From the NCBI GenBank assembly GCA_031267775.1, contig JAIRYL010000078.1, positions 1 through 8,792 of the forward strand: a stretch of 8,792 bases of DNA. Direction: 5' to 3'. The DNA comes from Tannerellaceae bacterium. Lineage in GTDB: Bacteria > Bacteroidota > Bacteroidia > Bacteroidales > Tannerellaceae. The notes below the pieces were generated by a model. The model saw only the letters and a program-made list of their open reading frames with translations, was not told where the DNA came from and ran no database searches. The position numbers and the translations under genes were made by a program. This document shows positions 1-6,916 of the stretch, piece by piece. Positions within the stretch are counted from its first letter, which is position 1; the number at the start of each line of letters is the position of its first letter.

Positions 1-1080
1 ATGATGATAATACGAAGGATTTTGGTTTGGCCGGCAGGGTTGGTTTGGCTGGCGTCGTGCAGTTTGGGCGCGCCGGATATTCAAACGCTTTGCCTGCGCG
101 ACGATATAGGCAATTATATCATAAAATGGGAAACAAATCCCCCCCTCCAGGGAACCATGAAATTATACGTAAGCGACGTACCCGGCGCGTTCAACAAATC
201 CCGCCCCGTGGGTTACAGCCCTGTCGGAGAGGGAATAACCAAATATGTAACCGGCGATAATATTACCCGCAAGTATTTTCTGCTGTGTTTCAACGATCAA
301 TATGTCGAAACAGCCGCTTCCCGCCTGGTAGCCATGGACAGCGTGCAGAATTTCCGCGATCTGGGCGGATACGTATCTGCCCGGAGCAAAAAAGAAATAA
401 GCTGGGGAAAAGTATTCCGCTCCGGAAGGATTGGCGCATTAAGCCCCCGCGACTCCGTCAAGCTGACAAACCTGAAGATAAAAACCATTATCGATTTACG
501 TTCCGAAGAAGAACAGGCGGCGGAGCCTGTGGGTTATACAAAAGCAAAGATCATTCATATCCCCGTTTCAACCGGCAAATTGCCCGAAATACTGGCCCGC
601 ATCAGCAAAGAGCGCATTCGCAAGGGAGACGGCGTCGTCTTTATGCAGGATTTATACATTCAGTATGTAGAAGAAAACAAAGAACAGTTTGCCCGGGCGC
701 TGGCCGTTTTTGAAGACACAAGCAATTATCCCATCGCCTTTAGCTGCTCGCTGGGGAAAGACCCCGCAGGCTTCCTGACGGCTCTCTTGCTGGCAGCCCT
801 GGATATCCCCGAAGAAGTCATCCTGAACGATTATCTGGCTACCAACGATTTTTTAGACCTGACCCGCTTTAATGCAAGGGTTCAGCGCTTAAATTCAGAC
901 GCGCAGGAAACGTTAACCGTCATACTTACCGCCAACGCCATGTACCTTGATTTAGCTTTCCGGAAAATTAAAAAAGACTACGGTTCTATAAAAGAATATC
1001 TTATAAACGAGCTGCACCTTTCCGAAAGCCGGCAAAATAAATTGAAAGAAATGCTTCTTTCTAAAATCGATCTCAAATAA
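1..1080 (+). CDS. Tyrosine-phosphatase-like lipoprotein with a degenerate active site
   Basis: Residues 1-19 look like a lipoprotein signal peptide (RR, then a hydrophobic stretch) ending in the lipobox L17-A18-S19-C20, so the mature protein should be lipid-anchored in the envelope. Residues about 27-110 look like a small beta-sandwich (fibronectin-like) domain. Residues about 112-285 match the bacterial Y_phosphatase3 family (tyrosine or lipid phosphatases, MptpB-like): NFRDLGGY at 117-124, FRSGRIG at 139-145, IIDLRSEEE at 163-171, then the P-loop region and a helix ending NDYLATN at 276-282. The usual P-loop is HCxxGKDRTG; here it is SCSLGKDPAG at 248-257. The nucleophile C249 is kept, but the phosphate-binding arginine is P255 and the preceding His is S248. 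The family is clear, but catalytic activity is doubtful. The reading frame is intact. The first ATG is at the window edge; the signal peptide fits a start there or at the second codon, but upstream context is invisible. Confidence 0.85.
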   Translation: MMIIRRILVWPAGLVWLASCSLGAPDIQTLCLRDDIGNYIIKWETNPPLQGTMKLYVSDVPGAFNKSRPVGYSPVGEGITKYVTGDNITRKYFLLCFNDQYVETAASRLVAMDSVQNFRDLGGYVSARSKKEISWGKVFRSGRIGALSPRDSVKLTNLKIKTIIDLRSEEEQAAEPVGYTKAKIIHIPVSTGKLPEILARISKERIRKGDGVVFMQDLYIQYVEENKEQFARALAVFEDTSNYPIAFSCSLGKDPAGFLTALLLAALDIPEEVILNDYLATNDFLDLTRFNARVQRLNSDAQETLTVILTANAMYLDLAFRKIKKDYGSIKEYLINELHLSESRQNKLKEMLLSKIDLK

Positions 1081-1086
1081 ATTACG

Positions 1087-1094
1087 TAACTTTG
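1087..1094 (+). promoter_or_regulatory. Bacteroidota-type -7 promoter motif before the helicase gene
   Basis: TAACTTTG matches the Bacteroides sigma-factor -7 consensus TAnnTTTG and is followed by GC, as is often seen. It starts 6 bases after the upstream stop codon and lies about 33 bases before the helicase start, leaving a short leader. No good TTTG-like -33 element is visible at the usual spacing. The helicase, and probably the repeat-protein gene behind it, would be transcribed from here. Confidence 0.55.
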
Positions 1095-1127
1095 CGGCTC
1101 TAAATATTTTATAGATAAAACATTACA

Positions 1128-2885
1128 TTGAAAACATTTGAAGAATTAGGAGTTGCTTTGCCTATTTTGAAAGCAATTCAGGAAATGGGATTTGAGTCGC
1201 CCATGCCCGTACAGGAGGAAGTGATTCCTTTTTTGCTGGGCGAAGACAACGACGTGATAGCTCTGGCGCAAACCGGAACAGGTAAAACGGCTGCTTTCGG
1301 ATTACCCATCCTGCAAAAAATAAACGTAAGTATATACCAGCCGCAAGCGCTTATCTTATGCCCCACGCGTGAATTGTGCTTACAGATTGCCGACGATTTA
1401 AACGATTATTCCAAATACATTGACGGATTAAAAACGCTTCCGGTATATGGAGGCTCCAGTATTGAAAGCCAGATAAAGACGTTGAAGCGGGGCGTTCATG
1501 TAGTAGTGGCTACTCCCGGACGCCTGCTCGACCTGATGACGCGCAAGACGGTAAACCTGGGCCTGATAAAAAACGTGATCCTCGACGAAGCAGACGAGAT
1601 GCTTAATATGGGCTTTTCCGACAGCATAAACGCTATCCTGGCCGAAGTTCCTCCCGCGCGTAATATGTTGCTGTTTTCGGCAACCATGCCGCAAGGTATT
1701 GCCCATATTACAAAGAAATACATGAATAATCCGAAAGAGATTGTAATTGGCAAAAAAAATGAAGGGAATAAAAATATCAAGCATATTTACTACCTGGTCA
1801 GGGCGCAGGATAAATACCTTGCGCTGAAACGGATTGCCGACTATTATCCCAATATCTACGGAATTATCTTTTGCCGCACGCGGAAAGAAACGCAGGAAAT
1901 AGCCGACAAACTGATTCAGGATGGCTATAACGCCGATTCTTTGCACGGAGAGTTAAGCCAGGCGCAACGCGATTATGTGATGCAGAAATTCCGTTTGAGA
2001 AATCTGCAGTTGCTGGTGGCTACCGATGTGGCGGCTCGCGGGTTGGACGTAGACGACCTGACTCATATTATCAATTACGGACTGCCCGACGACGTAGAGT
2101 CTTATACGCACAGAAGCGGACGTACCGGACGCGCGGGAAAAACGGGTATCTCTATTTCTATCTGCCATATCAAGGAGAAGGGTAAAATACGCGAAATAGA
2201 ACGCATCATCAATAAAAAATTTGAACCGGGAGAAATGCCGAGCGGAAAGGCGATCTGCGAAAAACAGATTTTCAACCTGATAGACCAGATAGAAAAGGTA
2301 AAGGTAAACGAGGATGAAATTGCTTCGCTGATGCCTCCCATTTTCCGTAAATTAGAATGGCTCGACACGGAAGATATTATCAAACGCATGGTTTCGCTTG
2401 AATTTAACCGGATGATCGATTACTACAAAGACGCAAACGAAATAGAAGTGGTAGACGAACGTTCGGGGAAAGACAGGGATTCGGCATTTAAAAAGAAAGA
2501 CGGACGGAAAAGCCGCGATACGGAAGAAGGGTTTGTGAGGTACTTCATTAATTTTGGCAAATCGGACGGCCTTTACCCCAACCAGTTGATCGACCTGATA
2601 AATAAATGCGTGCCGGGAAAAGCAAAAATAGGGAAAATAGACTTGCTTGAGAATTTCTCCTTCTTTGAGGTAGAAGAAACCGCCGCCAAACGGGTGATGG
2701 ACCGGATGAACGGATTTGAACTGGACGGACGACGGATTTCTGTAGAAGTTGCTCAGGAAAAGAAAGGCGAAGGCAGAGGCGCTAAGAAAAGGCCGGCTCC
2801 TTTTTACGACCGTTTTGATAAACGATCCCGGAACAGCGACAAGCCCTGGAGACATACGTCCCGCTCGGCTTCGAGGAAAAAATAG
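1128..2885 (+). CDS. deaD: DEAD-box ATP-dependent RNA helicase with DbpA-type RNA-binding domain
   Basis: Cytoplasmic RNA helicase that would remodel structured RNA during ribosome assembly, mRNA decay or cold adaptation. All core motifs are present in order: Q motif GFESPMPVQ (21-29), Walker A AQTGTGKT (47-54), PTREL (79-83), GG (108-109), TPGR (129-132), DEAD (153-156), SAT (184-186), IIFCRT (246-251), TDVAARGLDV (299-308), HRSGRTGR (328-335). Residues about 467-542 form a DbpA RNA-binding domain, followed by a basic Lys/Arg-rich tail to 585. The domain order and length fit the DeaD/CsdA group; E. coli DeaD is somewhat longer, so the symbol is tentative. The start is TTG at 1128: an in-frame TAA at 1116 blocks longer forms, and the next in-frame ATG (residue 20) would remove the conserved upstream part of the Q motif including F4. 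No Shine-Dalgarno sequence is seen. The stop lies 13 bases before the next gene. Confidence 0.96.
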   Translation: MKTFEELGVALPILKAIQEMGFESPMPVQEEVIPFLLGEDNDVIALAQTGTGKTAAFGLPILQKINVSIYQPQALILCPTRELCLQIADDLNDYSKYIDGLKTLPVYGGSSIESQIKTLKRGVHVVVATPGRLLDLMTRKTVNLGLIKNVILDEADEMLNMGFSDSINAILAEVPPARNMLLFSATMPQGIAHITKKYMNNPKEIVIGKKNEGNKNIKHIYYLVRAQDKYLALKRIADYYPNIYGIIFCRTRKETQEIADKLIQDGYNADSLHGELSQAQRDYVMQKFRLRNLQLLVATDVAARGLDVDDLTHIINYGLPDDVESYTHRSGRTGRAGKTGISISICHIKEKGKIREIERIINKKFEPGEMPSGKAICEKQIFNLIDQIEKVKVNEDEIASLMPPIFRKLEWLDTEDIIKRMVSLEFNRMIDYYKDANEIEVVDERSGKDRDSAFKKKDGRKSRDTEEGFVRYFINFGKSDGLYPNQLIDLINKCVPGKAKIGKIDLLENFSFFEVEETAAKRVMDRMNGFELDGRRISVEVAQEKKGEGRGAKKRPAPFYDRFDKRSRNSDKPWRHTSRSASRKK

Positions 2886-2898
2886 AGAATCTGATGGT

Positions 2899-4050
2899 AT
2901 GATACGATTATTGTTGTTGGTATTTGTATGCTTTTTCAGTACGGCAACGATGGCAAAATGGCCGGATTTCGATCCAAAAGATATTGTAGCGCTGAAAGTG
3001 ATATTGCTATCCAACAACAATAACCTCTGGGAAAAAGTGGTGCGGAGGAATTATGAAAAACCTTTTACATTTGACAATCCCGTATGGAAAGAAATCAACT
3101 GGTTGTCCGACGTAGACGGATTAACCTGGGAATTAACAGACCAGGCCGTTAAGCTAACCGCTATAAGCTGGAGCAATAAAAGGATTACAGGCCGTTTAAA
3201 GCTCGACGGATTCAACAACCTGCTTGCTTTCTTTTGCTACAACAACCGGATAGAATCGCTGGAAATAAAGAACCTGACCGCCCTGGCGCAACTGTCGTGT
3301 TTTGGAAACAGCCTTACGTCGCTTACGCTGAAAAACCTGCCGGGACTGAAAGAATTATATTGCTTTTCCAACCGGTTAGACACGCTGAATGTAGACGGAT
3401 TAACCGCTTTAGAAAAACTGTCCTGCTATAAAAACCAATTAACTTCCCTGCATTGCGATGCGCTCTCGCGTCTGGCGTATCTGGACTGTTCGTCTAATAA
3501 TTTGTCTTCGCTAAAGATAGCCGGCCTGGATTGTTTATCGTACCTGGATTGCTCGCTGAATAATTTACATATACTGGAAATAGACAACCTTATCAATCTG
3601 GCGCAACTGTCGTGTTTCTCTAATAAATTAACGTCTCTTCCGGTAGAAAAGCTAACCAAACTGACCTACATTAACTGTTTCTTTAATAATCTAACCTCTT
3701 TAGACGTTCGCCATTTGCCGGCCATAACATACCTTAGTTGTTGGGGAAACCAAATTGCATTCGGCAAACTCCCCCGCCTGTCTATTGACGAATTTCATTA
3801 TGAGTATCAACGAATCCATATATCCGGGGTAAAAGCCGGCGTAAGATTGAATTTATCCGATTTAATAATTAAAGGAGAAACTACGGTTTATCGATACGGA
3901 AATGTGATAAATTATCTCTATCCGGATGGAACATTTATTGTTCCGGCGGATATAAGGCGAGAAGGTAAACTTGAAATCCAAATGACAAACAGCGCCTTCC
4001 CTAAATTCCTGGAAAACAGCCTGCCGCTACTTTTGCTGTTGACGGAATAA
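2899..4050 (+). CDS. Secreted leucine-rich-repeat protein with a cysteine ladder
   Basis: A 383-residue exported protein, probably a surface or periplasmic binding scaffold; its ligand is unknown. Residues 1-19 form a Sec signal peptide (Leu/Val/Phe core, predicted cut ATMA|KW after A19). The residues before C11 do not make a lipobox. Residues 105-293 hold nine leucine-rich repeats of exactly 21 residues, with Leu-type residues at unit positions 1, 4, 7, 14, 17 and 19, Asn at 12 and Cys at 9. The nine cysteines are at 113, 134, 155, 176, 197, 218, 239, 260 and 281. A degenerate unit with Trp in place of Cys (W91) precedes them. Residues about 294-383 are a beta-rich tail ending in a run of leucines, with no recognisable T9SS sorting domain. 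The frame is open from 2749, but the ATG at 2899 is preferred because it begins the signal peptide and avoids a 137-base overlap with the helicase. The 13-base gap suggests cotranscription with the helicase. Confidence 0.87.
   Translation: MIRLLLLVFVCFFSTATMAKWPDFDPKDIVALKVILLSNNNNLWEKVVRRNYEKPFTFDNPVWKEINWLSDVDGLTWELTDQAVKLTAISWSNKRITGRLKLDGFNNLLAFFCYNNRIESLEIKNLTALAQLSCFGNSLTSLTLKNLPGLKELYCFSNRLDTLNVDGLTALEKLSCYKNQLTSLHCDALSRLAYLDCSSNNLSSLKIAGLDCLSYLDCSLNNLHILEIDNLINLAQLSCFSNKLTSLPVEKLTKLTYINCFFNNLTSLDVRHLPAITYLSCWGNQIAFGKLPRLSIDEFHYEYQRIHISGVKAGVRLNLSDLIIKGETTVYRYGNVINYLYPDGTFIVPADIRREGKLEIQMTNSAFPKFLENSLPLLLLLTE
3211..3777 (+). repeat. Nine tandem 63-bp units encoding the leucine-rich repeats
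   Basis: The coding sequence repeats with a 63-base period, nine units of 21 codons with no insertion or deletion between them. Most units have diverged at the DNA level. One stretch of 20 bases, at 3283-3302 and again at 3598-3617, is identical; the copies are 315 bases apart, exactly five periods. This points to growth by tandem duplication or recombination between units. Confidence 0.85.
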
Positions 4051-4120
4051 ACGCCGCGTCGTATTTGGTTAGGGGTATTAATATTATTTATTTTTTTATT
4101 TTTTATTCCTGAATAATACT

Positions 4121-4128
4121 TATTTTTG
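4121..4128 (+). promoter_or_regulatory. Bacteroidota-type -7 promoter motif before the sensor kinase gene
   Basis: TATTTTTG matches TAnnTTTG and is followed by CG. It sits 22 bases before the kinase ATG in a 100-base, very T-rich spacer (4051-4150). No clear -33 element and no GC-rich hairpin are visible in the spacer; the T-runs at 4091-4104 might help end transcription from the repeat-protein gene. The leader before the ATG is A-rich (TTGAAAAACA) with no Shine-Dalgarno sequence. Confidence 0.55.
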
Positions 4129-4150
4129 CGCCGGACATATTTGAAAAACA

Positions 4151-6829
4151 ATGAACTGTTTCACATCATTTTTTGCAGCTAAGTATCGGTATCTTCTTTT
4201 TGTTTTATCTATGCTCTTTTTATTCATAACCTCCCCCGTTTGCGCAGATGAAGAGAGTAAAATACTTATTATTAGTTCTTATAACCCCAATACCGAAAAT
4301 GTAACCCGGAACATCTTTGAATTTATTGAAGAATACAGACGCTTGCAGGGAAAATCGTCTATTGTTATTGAAAACATGAATTGCAAGAGTCTTTTTGAAG
4401 CGCCGGCCTGGAAAATTAAAATGGAGGATATCCTGGCAAAGCACGCCGGGGAAAACAAGCCCGACCTGATTGTTATCCTCGGACAGGAGGGCTGGTCGTC
4501 TTACCTGTCTATCGATCGGGCGGATAAAAATACGATTCCCGTTTTATGCGCTATGGTGAGCGATCATACGATTCTGCTTCCCGATTCTGCCACGTCGCTG
4601 AGAGACTGGACGCCTGAGAGTATCGATATCCGGCAGGTACTGGACGCTCATCCCAAGGCGTCGGGCTATCTGTATTCGTACGACGTTAAAAAAAACATCG
4701 ACCTGATACGAAAACTGTATCCCGATACAAAATACATCGGCCTGATTACCGACAACAGTTATGGGGGCGTTGCGTTGCAGTCGCATGTAGAGAAGGAAAT
4801 GAAAAAGATAAACGGCCTGGAGCTTATCCTGTTAGACGGACGGAAAAACAGTATTTACACCATCATTGAGCAAATAGAAAAACTGCCCCTCCATACGGCC
4901 ATTTTATTGGGGACATGGCGGATAGACATGAACGAGCGCTATAATGTGGGAAACGCTACGTACTCTATGATGTCGGCCCGTCCGGATTTGCCGGCCTTTA
5001 CGCTTTCTTTTACCGGATTCGGGCACTGGGCTATCGGGGGATATGTGCCGCAGTATCGCTCGCTTGGGAGGGACCTGGCCGGGCGGGCGACAGACTTGCA
5101 GAAGGGCGCGATACGGATGAACGATGTGCAGGCTACGCTATTGCCCAACGGCTACGTTTTTGACATGCATAAAATTAAGGAGAAGAAGATAGACCTCCGG
5201 CTGCTGCCGGCCGGCGCGGAATTTATCAACCAGGATGTAAACCTGCTGTCGCAGCATAAATACGAAATACTGCTTGCCGTAACGTTTATCCTGTTGCTGT
5301 TCCTTTTTATGCTGGCCTACTTTTATTACCGGCTGAACAGGCTGAAAGACCGGCTGATGGATTTACAGGCAGACAACGCCATTATTATGAATAATGTGCA
5401 GGCTTCCATCGTCTTTATCAAGCCCGACTATACGATTAAGTGGCATAACGACGCCGGTTTTGAATGTATTCCCCAATTTGGGCCGAGAAACTGCTGTTTG
5501 ATGGAAAACAACCGGCAGCCCTATTGCGCCAACTGCACGGTTATAAAGGCTATGACTACCCGGCGGCAGGCGGAAGCTATCCAGCATTACGCGGCTAACC
5601 GGTATATACATGTGCTGGCCAATCCGATTGCAGACGGTAAAGGGGAGTTTTTGGGAATAGTGGTTAAAAAAGAAGATATTACTTCGCTGAAAAAAACAGA
5701 GATCGAGCTTATAAAAGCAAAAGAGAAAGCGGAAGAATCAGACCGGTTAAAATCTGCCTTCCTGGCCAATATGAGCCACGAGATACGCACGCCGCTGAAC
5801 GCGATAGTGGGCTTTTCCGACTTGCTGGCGCTGACGGACGACCCGGACGAACGGGCGGAATACGCGGGGATTATCAACACAAACAACGAGCTGCTATTGC
5901 AACTGATTAACGATATACTGGACTTGGCCAAGATTGAAGCCGGCACGCTGGACTTTGTTTTTATAAACGTAGACGTAAACCGGCTGTTTGCCGACATAGA
6001 ACAAACCTCGCGGATAAAAGCCGGGAAGACGGTGCAGCTTTTTTTTGAAGATAAAGCGCCGTATTGCGCGATTCGGACAGACAAAAACCGGCTCCTGCAG
6101 GTAATGACAAACTTTTTGAACAATGCCATCAAGTTTACAAACGAAGGAAGCATCCGCTTTGGTTACCGGATCAGGGAAAACGATCTTTATTTTTATGTAA
6201 CCGATACCGGCGTCGGTATCAGAAAAGAAGAACTTACCCATATATTTGAACGTTTTGTCAAGCTAAACAGCTTTGTGCAGGGGACAGGCCTGGGCCTTTC
6301 TATCTGTCAAACCATCGTAAACAAATTAGGAGGCGATATAGGCGTGGAATCCGACTTTGGAAAAGGCTCTACCTTTTGGTTTACCTTGCCCAAAAAGGCG
6401 CTGGCCGGCACGCAGGAAGAAAAGAAGAAAAGCCGCCAGGTGGTTTTTGTAGACGAATACCACAAAAAGGCCACCCTCCTGATAGCCGAAGACAACGAAA
6501 GCAATTATATCCTGATAAGCGCCATGCTTAAAGAATACAACCTGCTTTACGCCCGCAACGGACAGGAAGCGGTAGAGCTGTATCATACGCATTACCCCGA
6601 CCTGATTTTGATGGATATTAAAATGCCCGTTATGGACGGCTATCAGGCGCTGAAGGAGATACGCCAGACAGACAGGCAAATACCCGTTATAGCCGTTACG
6701 GCAAACGCCTTTGCCCAAGACGAACAGCGCGCTTACGACAGCGGCTTTAACGGATATATATCCAAACCCGTAAAAGCGGCGGCGCTAAAGAACAAAATAG
6801 CCGCCCTGCTAAGCGACAGGCAAGAATAA
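4151..6829 (+). CDS. Hybrid sensor histidine kinase with periplasmic binding-protein-like sensor
   Basis: An 892-residue inner-membrane sensor kinase. Residues 1-32 are a signal peptide (predicted cut VCA|DE). Residues about 36-365 resemble the ABC-type substrate-binding sensor domain (ABC_sub_bind-like: ILIISSYNPN near the start, LPNGYVFD and LPAGAEFIN near the end), so the protein should sense a small periplasmic ligand. One membrane helix spans about 371-394. A PAS domain follows (about 403-513) with clustered cysteines, then a short coiled coil. The HisKA domain has H543 in MSHEIRTPLNAI. The ATPase domain shows the N box (N654, N658), DTGVGI (685-690), IFERF and GTGLGLSI (711-718). A receiver domain (about 774-886) has E780/D781, phospho-acceptor D822, T850 and K872. 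All catalytic residues are present. There is no DNA-binding output domain and no adjacent response regulator or Hpt gene in the window, so phosphate must pass to a partner encoded elsewhere or the receiver tunes the kinase. The ligand is unknown. Confidence 0.95.
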   Translation: MNCFTSFFAAKYRYLLFVLSMLFLFITSPVCADEESKILIISSYNPNTENVTRNIFEFIEEYRRLQGKSSIVIENMNCKSLFEAPAWKIKMEDILAKHAGENKPDLIVILGQEGWSSYLSIDRADKNTIPVLCAMVSDHTILLPDSATSLRDWTPESIDIRQVLDAHPKASGYLYSYDVKKNIDLIRKLYPDTKYIGLITDNSYGGVALQSHVEKEMKKINGLELILLDGRKNSIYTIIEQIEKLPLHTAILLGTWRIDMNERYNVGNATYSMMSARPDLPAFTLSFTGFGHWAIGGYVPQYRSLGRDLAGRATDLQKGAIRMNDVQATLLPNGYVFDMHKIKEKKIDLRLLPAGAEFINQDVNLLSQHKYEILLAVTFILLLFLFMLAYFYYRLNRLKDRLMDLQADNAIIMNNVQASIVFIKPDYTIKWHNDAGFECIPQFGPRNCCLMENNRQPYCANCTVIKAMTTRRQAEAIQHYAANRYIHVLANPIADGKGEFLGIVVKKEDITSLKKTEIELIKAKEKAEESDRLKSAFLANMSHEIRTPLNAIVGFSDLLALTDDPDERAEYAGIINTNNELLLQLINDILDLAKIEAGTLDFVFINVDVNRLFADIEQTSRIKAGKTVQLFFEDKAPYCAIRTDKNRLLQVMTNFLNNAIKFTNEGSIRFGYRIRENDLYFYVTDTGVGIRKEELTHIFERFVKLNSFVQGTGLGLSICQTIVNKLGGDIGVESDFGKGSTFWFTLPKKALAGTQEEKKKSRQVVFVDEYHKKATLLIAEDNESNYILISAMLKEYNLLYARNGQEAVELYHTHYPDLILMDIKMPVMDGYQALKEIRQTDRQIPVIAVTANAFAQDEQRAYDSGFNGYISKPVKAAALKNKIAALLSDRQE

Positions 6830-6880
6830 AGAATCTGTATATGAGAAGCTTTTCTCTATGCGATATATCAAAATAAGCTG

Positions 6881-6888
6881 TATATTTG
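6881..6888 (+). promoter_or_regulatory. Bacteroidota-type -7 promoter motif before pepD
   Basis: TATATTTG is a full match to TAnnTTTG, 28 bases before the pepD ATG in the 87-base spacer 6830-6916. A small AT-rich palindrome (arms GAGAA and TTCTC, 6843-6856) lies about 25 bases upstream, roughly where a -33 element or an operator would be; its role is unknown. The sequence right before the ATG is A-rich with no Shine-Dalgarno sequence. Confidence 0.6.
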
Positions 6889-6916
6889 ATGAAATTTTAA
6901 ATAAAAACGCAGAAAA

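Noticed and set aside
2749..2898. Upstream in-frame extension of the repeat protein
   Set aside because: It would overlap the helicase gene by 137 bases and bury the signal peptide. The start at 2899 gives a normal exported protein.
2352..3020. Open reading frame of 222 codons on the - strand
   Set aside because: It is antisense to the helicase RNA-binding domain and the start of the repeat protein. The product is low-complexity and matches nothing I recognise.
3211..3777. Regular repeats considered as a CRISPR array
   Set aside because: The 63-base period is in frame with an open coding sequence and encodes leucine-rich repeats. There are no conserved repeat and variable spacer blocks.
3778..4050. 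Type IX secretion sorting domain at the C-terminus of the repeat protein
   Set aside because: The tail ends in a leucine run and lacks the recognisable features of the C-terminal sorting domains.
4051..4120. Possible terminator after the repeat protein gene
   Set aside because: The T-rich stretch is present, but no stable GC-rich stem precedes it.
6843..6856. Hairpin GAGAA-GCTT-TTCTC after the kinase gene
   Set aside because: It has only five mostly A-T pairs and no T-run, so it is too weak to call a terminator. An operator role would be guesswork.
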